Positions 1 through 7,210 are shown, counted from the first letter of the stretch. The stretch: 14,391 nucleotides of DNA from DAOVRL01 sp964459805 (GCA_964459805.1 CAYWOD010000080.1:1-14391); one strand, 5' to 3'. The notes: generated by a model not told the origin, from the letters alone. Program-made: numbers and translations.

Positions 1-556
1 TCCAACTGACTTTCAGGACCGCCGCATCACATTCATTATTAAATGCCCTGAGCATCAATTTCATAGTACGGTTGGTCATTTTCGTGCCTTCACTTTTACT
101 TCCGGCAACAGTCCACTCTTGTCCACATGTGGCTGCATTTTTAGCACGAACCATTTCCTTTTGTTGACGCCTTATATTGTGTATTTCTATTTTATATCTT
201 TCCGATGTGTCGAAGTTGAAATGTGGATCGTACAATCCATATGATAAATCTTCCGTGTGTTCTTCCAGAAGACTTATTTCTTTAATCAGATTTTCATAAA
301 CACTTCGTTTTTGAGTGTAACTATTCTTTAGTTCATTTTCTCTTGTTACGTATTCAGTGACAAATTTCTGATATTGGTTGCGCCTTTCTTGAAACTCTTT
401 TTGATATTGTTTCGTTTCCTTATCAATATCTACGATATCTTTGAATTCTTCAAAATATTCATCGAATTCTTTTTTCTTGGTTATGAAAAGAACGACAAAT
501 AACCCCGCAATAGCCGCAGATAGAAGGAATAGAATAAAGAAAAGTGCAGCGTACAT
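1..556 (-). CDS. SNIPE-like membrane-anchored DUF4041 protein, partial (3' end beyond window)
   Basis: Reading the minus strand from ATG at 556-554 gives 185 codons with no stop before the window edge, so only the N-terminal part is present. A strong Shine-Dalgarno (GGAGG, 563-567) lies 6 nt upstream. Residues 2-25 form one hydrophobic helix followed by KKK, which suggests a cytoplasmic C-terminal body. Residues 27-105 are charged and Gln/Glu/Lys-rich, likely coiled coil. From about residue 100 the sequence matches the DUF4041 (SNIPE-associated) domain as I remember it: YGLYDPHFNFDTSERY, then EWTVAGSKSEGTKM, then LMLRAFNNECDAAV. Family members usually continue into a GIY-YIG/T5orf172 nuclease domain, which would lie left of base 1 and cannot be seen. 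E. coli SNIPE is a membrane nuclease that cuts phage DNA during injection. That function here is inference. The gene is visibly more AT-rich than its neighbours, consistent with horizontal acquisition. Domain call firm; defence role moderate. Confidence 0.82.
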   Translation of the reverse strand, partial: MYAALFFILFLLSAAIAGLFVVLFITKKKEFDEYFEEFKDIVDIDKETKQYQKEFQERRNQYQKFVTEYVTRENELKNSYTQKRSVYENLIKEISLLEEHTEDLSYGLYDPHFNFDTSERYKIEIHNIRRQQKEMVRAKNAATCGQEWTVAGSKSEGTKMTNRTMKLMLRAFNNECDAAVLKVSW

Positions 557-586
557 TTTATACCTCCAAATTGATTAATAAGTCCT

Positions 587-793
587 TTAGTCCTTTGGGG
601 CGAACAATATATTGTTTGTATAGTCCGCAATCTCTTGGACAGAACTTAAGCCACAATGCTTCCGATTAAAGGGTTTCACTTCGGGAAGCCATTTTTATAA
701 TATTCGGGGTAATTCCGAGTCCATATAACATTTCATATCCTTGCTCAGTTGTCCCGACACATCCGGCCTGGGCCGCTTTTTTAGTAGAATATC
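587..793 (-). other. gene-poor stretch with possible decayed coding remnant
   Basis: No intact gene is visible between 557 and 1110 apart from the palindrome, the hairpins and a doubtful short ORF listed separately. On the minus strand, 793-666 can be read as a stop-bounded peptide containing AAQAGCVGTTEQGYEMLYG without a usable start. 698-587 in another frame reads WLPEVKPFNRKHCGLSS and ends at TAA. Both have protein-like composition, so they may be frames of one frameshifted old gene lying just upstream of the SNIPE-like gene. I do not recognise the family, and random open frames remain possible. Confidence 0.2.
601..618. promoter_or_regulatory. operator-like palindrome upstream of the SNIPE-like gene
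   Basis: The sequence contains a perfect 14-bp palindrome, AACAATATATTGTT (603-616). The outermost pair C601/G618 also matches, giving an imperfect 18-bp dyad. It sits 45-62 nt upstream of the minus-strand start at 556, where a repressor could block transcription. I could not define a convincing -35/-10 pair around it, so the regulatory role is inferred from position and symmetry only. Confidence 0.35.
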
Positions 794-935
794 AAATCTG
801 TCTGGAAAGGTCAAGATTTATAACTTCATTTTGAAGATATTTCAGCCACAATAATAGGAAAAACACGAATTTGGCAACTGATTATCGTTTCTTTGACGTG
901 CAGTTTAAGGCATAAGGGGGAAGGTTATATAATAA

Positions 936-1098
936 TGCCCCGGCCACGGGTGCCGGGGCTAAACGGCGATTCGGGGTGACCCCCGGCACGGGTCCGAGGT
1001 CTAAGCGGGGGCGGTGTGGCGGCGTGGAAAGAAAAGGACCCCCGGTGAAACCGGGGGCTAAATAGGGGTGGGGCCCTCGGGAGGGGTCCGAGGGCTAA
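936..1098. repeat. cluster of four CTAA-tailed GC-rich hairpins (REP-like)
   Basis: Four stem-loops follow each other: 937-959 (8-bp perfect stem, loop CACGGGT), 978-1001 (imperfect stem, loop region CACGGGT), 1039-1057 (8-bp perfect stem, loop GAA) and 1073-1095 (8-bp perfect stem, loop GAGGGGT). Each 3' arm runs directly into CTAA, then usually NCGG or NAGG. Stem bases differ between copies while pairing is kept, which suggests selection on structure. Centre spacing is irregular (about 42, 58 and 36 bp), unlike CRISPR. A fifth member of the same form lies at 14313-14336. The arrangement resembles REP/BIME palindromes mobilised by RAYT transposases. Confidence 0.7.
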
Positions 1099-1110
1099 TC
1101 GGGAGGATAG

Positions 1111-1191
1111 ATGGCAGAAAATGATTTCACACCGAATGTGTTGAAATTGTCAAAAAAGCCTTGCAATTGGAGCCCCGATGGGATATACTGA
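1111..1191 (+). CDS. possible 26-residue short ORF before the EIIA gene
   Basis: GGGAGG at 1101-1106 precedes ATG 1111 by 4 nt. The frame reads MAENDFTPNVLKLSKKPCNW and ends at TGA 1189-1191. The stop overlaps the -10 box of the promoter assigned to the EIIA gene, so the ORF would need transcription from further upstream, through the hairpin cluster. No family is recognised. It may be chance or a relic. Confidence 0.18.
   Translation: MAENDFTPNVLKLSKKPCNWSPDGIY
1161..1189 (+). promoter_or_regulatory. sigma70-type promoter for the EIIA gene
   Basis: TTGCAA (1161-1166) and TATACT (1184-1189) are separated by exactly 17 nt. Transcription would start near 1196, leaving a leader of about 49 nt before ATG 1245. 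Confidence 0.6.
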
Positions 1192-1244
1192 AAGGTTTGT
1201 GTAAATCCTGATAAGAAGTGTAGTGTTTTTGGGCTTTAGCTAAT

Positions 1245-1703
1245 ATGATTCTGACACAGATATTGCAGCCGGACTGCGTTAAGGTTCCAGTGGAGAGCAA
1301 GACGAAGGAGGCCGTGATAACCGAACTTGTGGATTTGCTCGACGGCAAGGGGCTGCTTTCAAAAAGAGATGCTGCGCTGGAGGCGGTCTTAACACGCGAG
1401 CGAACGCGGAGCACGGGCACCGGTGCCGGAATAGCCATTCCGCACGGCAAGACCAACGCCGTCAAGCAACTGGTTATGGCTATTGGCATTGCACGTGAGC
1501 CGATTGAATTTGAAAGCATCGACGGCAAACCCGTGACAATTCTGATTCTGCTTGTCTCGCCGGCCGATAAGACCGGACCCCACATTCAGGCACTGGCGCA
1601 AATAAGCAGGCTGATGCTGGATGAAGAATTCAAACAGAAGCTGGAAAATGCCGCGTCCGCCGATGAGGTTTACAAACTGCTGCAGAGCAAGGAAGATGGG
1701 TAG
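1245..1703 (+). CDS. PTS EIIA component, nitrogen/fructose type (PtsN-like)
   Basis: The 152-residue product is one EIIA type-2 domain (PTS_EIIA_2), the usual size for PtsN/EIIA-Ntr. The phosphorylatable histidine is His67 in GIAIPHGKT. The flanking FESIDGKPVTILILLVSP and later HIQALAQISRLM are family signatures. No membrane segment or fused EIIB/EIIC domain is present, so it is a soluble phosphoryl acceptor from HPr (or NPr) that more likely regulates than transports. No PTS partner gene is visible in the window. The start at 1245 fits the family N-terminus (MILTQILQPDCVKV), but there is no clear Shine-Dalgarno before it. It has its own promoter and converges on the phosphorylase gene. A link to glycogen metabolism is suggested only by position. 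Confidence 0.88.
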   Translation: MILTQILQPDCVKVPVESKTKEAVITELVDLLDGKGLLSKRDAALEAVLTRERTRSTGTGAGIAIPHGKTNAVKQLVMAIGIAREPIEFESIDGKPVTILILLVSPADKTGPHIQALAQISRLMLDEEFKQKLENAASADEVYKLLQSKEDG

Positions 1704-1727
1704 ATCTCAATTCGCGGGTTTGCGACT

Positions 1728-1747
1728 ACCACTCGCTGCCGAGTGGT
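1728..1747. terminator. hairpin between convergent genes
   Basis: An 8-bp perfect stem (ACCACTCG / CGAGTGGT) with the 4-nt loop CTGC lies 24 nt after the EIIA stop and 39 nt after the phosphorylase stop on the other strand. Neither side has a strong T tract, so termination in both directions is plausible but not certain. Confidence 0.45.
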
Positions 1748-1786
1748 GAGTTTCTGGTCAGCTTTCAGTCGCACTTGCGATTTCGA

Positions 1787-4429
1787 TTACCCGCCGGCTG
1801 TTTCGCCGGTATCCGCATCCTGGATTTCGCCGGTCTTTTCCCATAGTATCAGACCAAGCTCATAAGGATTGGCTAAGTCCGTGTGCTTAGGCAGTATTCT
1901 AACAGCTACCCCGTGCTGTCCGGTTCTCTGGCAAGGCATCGAGCCCGTAAACCAGTGCTCGCCCTGCTGCTCCGACTGTTTTTCATAACTCATTCTGACG
2001 GCGGAGCCTTCTCTGATATTTCCCCAGGTATCGACCGGACCGTGATAGAGCTCAACTGAAACATCATCCGGGCTGACCTTTCCGAGCTTAACCAGAGTGC
2101 TCACGCGCAATTGCGAGCCAACCCTGAGCTGCAGTTGTTTGGGATTCAACTGTTCGCTGCCGTCGGCGTTGTGAACTTGCATTATCACATTCAAAACAGC
2201 GCATTGAGACCACGCTTCTCGAATATCCGCTTTCCACTGTGAGAACGCCCTGGCTCTTGCCATAGCTTCAGCGGTTAGATATCGCCATTTGGCGGCGGCC
2301 TGGTTGTAGAACCTGCGGGTGTACTCCGCAACCATCCTGTGCGTGTTGAAGCGAGGCGCTATCCACTTGATGGAGTTTTTCACCCTGCGTATCCAGGCCC
2401 GCGGTAAATTGTCCGCCGAGCGAGTGTAAAACAAGGGAATAACCTCGTTCTCGAGCATGTTGTAAATAGCCTGCGACTCAACCATATCCTGGTAGTCGGC
2501 ATCTTCGTAGCTTTCGCCGGCGCCAATAACCCATCCTCCATCCGGTGTATAGCCCTCGCACCACCAGCCATCCAGAGTGCTCATATTCAGCACGCCGTTA
2601 ACCGCCGCTTTCATCCCGCTCGTGCCGCTGGCTTCCATCGGTCTTCGCGGATTGCTGAGCCAGACATCCACACCACGAACCAGGACCCTTGCCATATCCA
2701 TATCGTAGTTCTCCAGAAATACAATTCGGCGTCTGACATCGTGCTGAGTGGCAAAGTGTACTATGTGACGTATAATGTCCTTTCCTTCGGCGTCCCTTGG
2801 GTGAGCCTTACCGGCAAAGATGAGCTGGACGGGCCGCTTCGGGTCGGTAAGCAACCTAATTAGACGCTGGGAGTCTTTAAGCAACAAAGTCCCTCTCTTG
2901 TAGCTCACGAATCTTCTGGCAAATCCGATGGTCAGTGCCTCAGGGTCGAGGACCTCCTCGGCGTGGTTCAACTCGGTGTGGTAAGTCCCTCTGCGCTGCA
3001 TCTGCGCCTTGAGACGGTTCCGTGCAAACACAACCAGATGCTCCCTGCACCGCTGATGTATCTGCCAGAACTCCTCATCGGGAATTTGGTCAACGTGGTT
3101 CCATATAGACTTGTCCGTAGTCTCATCAGCCCAGTTCGGGCCAAGATACCTTTCATACAGCGAATTCATCTCATCCGACAGCCAGTTCCTGATGTGGATG
3201 CCGTTTGTAACCGACTTAATAGGGACTTCGTCGAGAGGGACACCGGGCCAGAGGCTGCCCCACATCCCGCGGGAGATTTCGCCGTGTAACTTGCTCACGC
3301 CGTTTGCATAGCTGCTCAGCCGCAGCGCAAGAATCGGCATCTTGAATGACTCATTATCATCGTCGGACAGCATTCTGCCTAACCCCAGGAAACGCTTGCG
3401 ATTGATCCCCAACCTGGGAAAATAGCTGGCGAAGTACTTGTCCATCAGCTCCACGCGGAATTCATCGAGGCCCGCCTTAACAGGCGTGTGTATCGTAAAA
3501 ATATTGCCCGCCCTGGTTGCCTCCACGGCCTCATCAAACGTCATGTTCTTGGTGCTTCGCAGATCGCGGATTCGCTCAAGCGCCATAAAGGCCGCGTGGC
3601 CCTCATTCATGTGACAGACAGTAGGTGCGATGTCCATAGCCGAAAGGGCCTTCAAGCCGCCGATGCCGAGCATAATCTCCTGACGTATCCTCAGCTCGCG
3701 CTCGCCGCCGTAGAGACTGCTGGTGATCATGCGGTCGGCGGATGAATTCGCCGGTATATTCGTATCCAGCAGATACAGTCTTACCCTGCCGACTGAAGCG
3801 CACCATATCTGCGCCAAGACACATCTGCCCGGATATTCGACACTGACCGTTAATGGCCGCCCGCTGTCCTTGCGAACCAGCTCAATCGGCATATTGTAGA
3901 AGTCGTTCTCGGCATACACCTCCTGCTGCCAGCCATCTATGTTCAGATACTGACGAAAATAGCCCTTCTGATACAGCAGGCCGACTCCGACTAATGGAAC
4001 GCCGAGGTCCGAAGCACTTTTGAGGTGGTCGCCGGCCAGAATTCCCAGCCCGCCCGCGTAAATGGGCAGACACTCATGGATGCCAAACTCCGCACTGAAA
4101 TATGCAATAATCGGCTTGCTGCACTTCGCACAGACCTTTTCAAACCAGGTCGGTCCGTCGAGATATGCTTTGACCTTTTCCGCGGCACGCCGGAGCTCGC
4201 CTAAGAAGCCTTGATTCTCAGCCAGTGACTCCAGTTTCGCTTGCGAGATATTGCCGAGCATTTTGACGGGATTGTGACTGCAGGCCAACCACAAATTGCT
4301 GTCAATCCGCTTGAACAGCTCAACCAACTCAGGGTTCCAGGACCAGAACACATTCTTTGCAATCAATTCGAGGTCTTTGAGCAGGTCCGGCAGTGCCGGC
4401 AGAACAGTGAAGCTACGGACACTTGGCAT
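1787..4429 (-). CDS. glgP: alpha-glucan (glycogen) phosphorylase, GT35 family
   Basis: The 880-residue enzyme removes glucose from glycogen or maltodextrin ends as glucose-1-phosphate, using pyridoxal phosphate. Residues 10-115 match the N-terminal domain of the DUF3417-type phosphorylases. Then come YFSAEFGIHECLPIYAGGLG (110-129), CHMNEGHAA (272-280), the nucleotide-sugar-fold region with ARRFVSYKR (504-512), and EASGTSGMKAAVNGVLN (599-615). The last contains the PLP Schiff-base lysine, Lys607. GWWCEGY follows at 621-627. The order and length fit the bacterial/archaeal TIGR02094-type branch rather than the E. coli GlgP/MalP branch. The start at 4429 is supported by GGAG in the leader ending GGAGAAGTGGAAA. 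A C-terminal tail of roughly 120 residues after the catalytic core (LNVIMQVHNADG onward) is probably a beta-rich accessory region. No other glycogen gene is nearby. Confidence 0.93.
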   Translation of the reverse strand: MPSVRSFTVLPALPDLLKDLELIAKNVFWSWNPELVELFKRIDSNLWLACSHNPVKMLGNISQAKLESLAENQGFLGELRRAAEKVKAYLDGPTWFEKVCAKCSKPIIAYFSAEFGIHECLPIYAGGLGILAGDHLKSASDLGVPLVGVGLLYQKGYFRQYLNIDGWQQEVYAENDFYNMPIELVRKDSGRPLTVSVEYPGRCVLAQIWCASVGRVRLYLLDTNIPANSSADRMITSSLYGGERELRIRQEIMLGIGGLKALSAMDIAPTVCHMNEGHAAFMALERIRDLRSTKNMTFDEAVEATRAGNIFTIHTPVKAGLDEFRVELMDKYFASYFPRLGINRKRFLGLGRMLSDDDNESFKMPILALRLSSYANGVSKLHGEISRGMWGSLWPGVPLDEVPIKSVTNGIHIRNWLSDEMNSLYERYLGPNWADETTDKSIWNHVDQIPDEEFWQIHQRCREHLVVFARNRLKAQMQRRGTYHTELNHAEEVLDPEALTIGFARRFVSYKRGTLLLKDSQRLIRLLTDPKRPVQLIFAGKAHPRDAEGKDIIRHIVHFATQHDVRRRIVFLENYDMDMARVLVRGVDVWLSNPRRPMEASGTSGMKAAVNGVLNMSTLDGWWCEGYTPDGGWVIGAGESYEDADYQDMVESQAIYNMLENEVIPLFYTRSADNLPRAWIRRVKNSIKWIAPRFNTHRMVAEYTRRFYNQAAAKWRYLTAEAMARARAFSQWKADIREAWSQCAVLNVIMQVHNADGSEQLNPKQLQLRVGSQLRVSTLVKLGKVSPDDVSVELYHGPVDTWGNIREGSAVRMSYEKQSEQQGEHWFTGSMPCQRTGQHGVAVRILPKHTDLANPYELGLILWEKTGEIQDADTGETAGG

Positions 4430-4624
4430 TTTCCACTTCTCCGTGTAAGTCGTGTAATGGTAAACACTAACAGTCTAAGCCAAAAAGCGATTGCACAAAG
4501 GCTCTTAATCTAATCGACCAATCTATTCTTTGGCTTAACTGCAAAAAACAAGGCAAACAGCCGCTTTTCGGCAGTTTTCATGGTCCGATATCCCAAAAGT
4601 CCTTGTGCCTCTGGGCGCGCCGGA
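4430..4624. other. leader region of glgP; no gene seen
   Basis: This interval between the phosphorylase start and the terminator of the RNA gene holds no convincing ORF. It must contain the glgP promoter if read-through from the RNA gene is blocked, but I see no good -35/-10 pair. It is A/T-rich just upstream of glgP. Confidence 0.4.
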
Positions 4625-4661
4625 AATGAAAAAAGGCCTGCAAAAACAGGCCTTTTAAAAA
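4625..4661 (-). terminator. intrinsic terminator after the 6S-like RNA
   Basis: A perfect 10-bp stem, AAAAGGCCTG / CAGGCCTTTT (4631-4640 with 4647-4656), encloses a 6-nt loop. On the minus strand it is followed by a run of six T. A separate U5 tract (minus strand, 4661-4657) directly follows the closing stem of the RNA gene, so termination could occur at either point. Confidence 0.8.
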
Positions 4662-4864
4662 TTGCCAGGCCCACCTCCGCGGGTGCCGTAAGAAAGCGTT
4701 TGAAGAGAACCCATTACTTCCAAGTGGGCAATCGTTGCTTGCGTCCGAAAGTCCTATCGAAGTAGGCGTTTCCGATCCAACAAGGCCTGATTTCCCTGAG
4801 TACGGGTATCGGTTCTTTCAAACACGTCTTTCTGCACGAGCACCGCAGGGGTCAGCCCGCAACT
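4662..4864 (-). ncRNA. ssrS: 6S-like regulatory RNA (candidate ssrS)
   Basis: On the minus strand a transcript of about 203 nt would start just after a near-consensus promoter and end at a U tract plus terminator. The two ends pair: 5' GUUGCGGGCUGACCCC and UGCGGUGC against 3' GGCACCCGCGG and AGGUGGGCCUGGCAA. Inside, an unpaired stretch (5' side CGUGCAGAAAGAC, 3' side UUUCUUAC) forms a central bubble. A second long stem follows, GUGUUUGAAAGAACC with GGUUCUCUUCAAACGC. Further in, GGC/GCC and GUUG/CAAC pairs lead to the terminal loop. A closing stem, a central bubble and a long apical stem, at about 200 nt, is the layout of 6S RNA, which mimics an open promoter and sequesters sigma70 RNA polymerase. 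GGGCUGACCCCUGCGG resembles the E. coli GGGCCAGUCCCCUGAG region. A location just downstream of pheT also fits, since pheT-zapA-ssrS order is known in other bacteria; no zapA is seen here. An unrelated structured sRNA is the alternative. Confidence 0.65.
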
Positions 4865-4866
4865 AC

Positions 4867-4896
4867 ATTATATACAAAATGCCAGGCGAAAGTCAA
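4867..4896 (-). promoter_or_regulatory. strong sigma70-type promoter of the 6S-like RNA
   Basis: On the minus strand TTGACT (4896-4891) and a perfect TATAAT (4872-4867) are 18 nt apart. Transcription would begin around 4860-4864. This is the closest match to consensus that I found in the window, as expected for an abundant RNA. Confidence 0.8.
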
Positions 4897-5156
4897 GAAA
4901 ATACCGCGAAACCTCGCGACAAATCCCCGGCCTTAGAGGCTGTATTTATAGGTTTTTCGGCTTTTCGCGGTCTTTTTCTACAGCAAATTCACAGTTACCA
5001 CGAAAATGACCTCTCCCTGCCTCCAACTGTAAAATGCACGCCAATTAAAGCACCATTGAAACAGGATCGACGGCGGAATCACCAAATGGTCAAGCGGGCG
5101 CATTGCCAACAAATCAACAAGCTCAACCTGCTGACAACTCTGGGAAGAAGACTTGG
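4897..5156. other. interval between pheT and the RNA promoter; no gene seen
   Basis: No convincing coding sequence was found. A 41-codon minus-strand frame beginning MRPLDHLVIPPSIL lacks a recognisable family and a good ribosome site. A short hairpin, CGCGA / TCGCG (4905-4909 with 4914-4918), followed on the minus strand by T-rich sequence, lies just upstream of the RNA promoter and might weakly terminate pheT transcription. The zapA gene often found after pheT in other bacteria is not recognisable here. Confidence 0.4.
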
Positions 5157-7172
5157 TTAGACGGTTCGCAACTCGGCACGGACTGCTTGCGTGAGGCTAT
5201 CTACGATAGTCTTTTCAAGGCCGTCCACTGAATCGTGGGTCAAGGTGCCGTCCTCGTCTCTAAACCGCAGTGAGAGGGTGATGCTTTTTCGACCGGAGGG
5301 GATGCCCTTGCCGCGGTATATCCCGATAAACTGGACGTCTTCGAGCTCAGCTGAGGCGCTGTCCTTGACCGCGTCGATAATCTCGGACCAGCGAACTTCC
5401 TCGTTCACAATGATCGAAAGGTCTCGCTGGATTGCAGGAAATCTCGGTATCGGCTTTACTTTTACGGGGCCGGTAGGCAGAGACAACAGTGACGAAAAAA
5501 TCAATTCTGCGGCACAAGGCGCAAGCTCCTTGAAATCGAATTTGTCTCTGGTCGCCGCCGAGACAATCCCCGCCGCCCCTATCGCTTCGCCGTTCACCCT
5601 GATTTGGGCCCCGGCCTCGGCCCAAACCAGATCAGCAGGGACAAAAACCGTCTCAGCATCTCTGTGAATGCTCTTTATCAGCCCTTCAATCACGCCGCAG
5701 AGGTCTCTCAAATCGCCGTCACAGACAAGTGCCAGCTTAGCCTCCTCAGCAGGCAGCCCACCATCACCGTCCTTCGGCACAAAAGTATCGGCAATTTCAA
5801 ACACTCTGCACGGTTGATTCTTGGCGTTGAGATTTGTCTTGAGAACCCCAAGCAGCGAGCCGATAAGCGTTTGACGAAGCAAATTCGCACTTCTCCTCGA
5901 CTCGTCTCTCACGCTCAAGTGCCGCTCGCGGGCTTGCTCTGTGAAAAGCTCAGCCACGGACTCCTCAACGAAACTCACATTAATCGTTTCATAGAACCCG
6001 CATCCATTGAGATACGCGCCAATCGACTCAGCCATCCTCTGACGGTCATCAACCGGGACCACTTCGATTTGGATTTTGCGCTCCGTCGGCACCTTATTGT
6101 AGCCGTACACACGCGCGACTTCTTCGATTAAATCCGCCTCACGATAAACGTCACTGCGCCAGGTGGGCACTGAGCAGACAATCGCATCATCCGCCGGCCG
6201 CGGCTGGAAACTCAAGGACGACAGAATCCTTCTCACCTCTTCTCGCGGCACCTCGACGCCAAGCAACATTTTCAGACGAGAAAACCGCAGCGCCACTTCC
6301 TTCACCGTCGGCTTCTTCGGATAAACATCAACCACACCCTTTGCCACTTTACCGCCGGCGACCTCGGTTATCAATCGGGACGTCCGTTTGGAGGCCCACT
6401 CGATCATCTCGATATCAACAATGCGCTCGAACCGAAAGGATGCCTCGGACGGCAGGCTAAGTCGGCGGGAGGTCCTGCGAACACTGACCGGATCGAAATA
6501 CGCATCCTCCAGAAGAATTGCGGTGGTCGCATCACCGACCTCGGTATCGAGTCCGCCCATCACCCCCGCCACCGCCACAGGCCCTCGAGGGTCGGTAATA
6601 ATCAGCATATCAGTAACGAGATCGCACTGTGTGCCATCGATACTGACTATGCGTTCACCCGCAACGGCCCTTCTGACGATGATCTTGCCCTCGGCGATTC
6701 TTGCATAATCGAAGGCGTGCGGCGGCTGCCCCGTCTCTAACATCGCATAGTTCGTCGCGTCAACAACGTTATTGACGCTCCGCATCCCGACGGCCTCGAG
6801 TCGCTTTACCATCCAAGCCGGCGACGGACCAATCTTTACACCGTCAATAACACGAGCGGTATATCGCCCGCACAGATCGGGATCGGCAATCTCGACACTT
6901 GCTAATTCGTTGACGTCTCTGTTCGACTCGTCCACCTCAACCGTCGGAATCTTGAGCTCAGCACCGATAGCAGCCGCCAGCTCGCGGGCGATCCCGATGT
7001 GCCCGAGGCAGTCGCCCCTATTGCTCGTTATCTCGAGGTCGAGAACGGTATCACCTTTTGGATACTCCATGCCCTCACAGGCAAGGCCCACATCGCTTAG
7101 AACCTCTGCAATCTGCTCGGCCCCAAGGCCCGTTTCAACATAATCACTTAACCAATTCAGCGAAATCTTCAT
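5157..7172 (-). CDS. pheT: phenylalanine--tRNA ligase beta subunit, short form
   Basis: The beta subunit of the cytoplasmic alpha2-beta2 synthetase that charges tRNA-Phe. ATG at 7172 (MKISLNWLSDYV, the canonical N-terminus, with GGTGAG 8 nt upstream) is preferred over an in-frame TTG at 7199, giving 671 residues. The N-terminal core (1-75, with SNRGDCLGH at 51-59) leads straight into the B3/B4 editing region (about 105-265, with VNNVVDATNYAMLETGQPPH at 133-152). The EMAP/OB-type tRNA-binding B2 domain that E. coli PheT (about 795 residues) carries after residue 40 is absent. Next come the B5-like region (about 290-360), the catalytic-like fold, and the FDX-ACB anticodon-binding domain (577-671, starting RFPAIQRDLSIIVNEEV). 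pheS, normally just upstream, is not here; the upstream gene is divergent. Function is not in doubt. Confidence 0.95.
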   Translation of the reverse strand: MKISLNWLSDYVETGLGAEQIAEVLSDVGLACEGMEYPKGDTVLDLEITSNRGDCLGHIGIARELAAAIGAELKIPTVEVDESNRDVNELASVEIADPDLCGRYTARVIDGVKIGPSPAWMVKRLEAVGMRSVNNVVDATNYAMLETGQPPHAFDYARIAEGKIIVRRAVAGERIVSIDGTQCDLVTDMLIITDPRGPVAVAGVMGGLDTEVGDATTAILLEDAYFDPVSVRRTSRRLSLPSEASFRFERIVDIEMIEWASKRTSRLITEVAGGKVAKGVVDVYPKKPTVKEVALRFSRLKMLLGVEVPREEVRRILSSLSFQPRPADDAIVCSVPTWRSDVYREADLIEEVARVYGYNKVPTERKIQIEVVPVDDRQRMAESIGAYLNGCGFYETINVSFVEESVAELFTEQARERHLSVRDESRRSANLLRQTLIGSLLGVLKTNLNAKNQPCRVFEIADTFVPKDGDGGLPAEEAKLALVCDGDLRDLCGVIEGLIKSIHRDAETVFVPADLVWAEAGAQIRVNGEAIGAAGIVSAATRDKFDFKELAPCAAELIFSSLLSLPTGPVKVKPIPRFPAIQRDLSIIVNEEVRWSEIIDAVKDSASAELEDVQFIGIYRGKGIPSGRKSITLSLRFRDEDGTLTHDSVDGLEKTIVDSLTQAVRAELRTV

Positions 7173-7210
7173 AATGCGCTCACCAACAGAGAAATCCAAA
7201 TCTCGCCAAT

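Noticed and set aside
936..1098. CRISPR array
   Set aside because: The units are self-complementary hairpins that differ in sequence, with irregular spacing and no constant repeat-spacer length.
4662..4864. tmRNA, RNase P RNA or SRP RNA
   Set aside because: No tmRNA ends (GGGGCUGA... and a CCA acceptor), no RNase P core (GAGGAAAGUCC on the transcribed strand) and no SRP GGAAG/AGCAG loop are present. 6S layout fits better.
4735..5160. 141-codon plus-strand frame
   Set aside because: It runs across the promoter and body of the minus-strand RNA gene, has no ribosome site or recognisable family, and ends in the pheT stop region.
7173..7199. TTG start extending PheT by nine residues
   Set aside because: MKISLNWLSDYV is the family's normal N-terminus and has the ribosome site at the right distance; the extension is unlike other PheT proteins.
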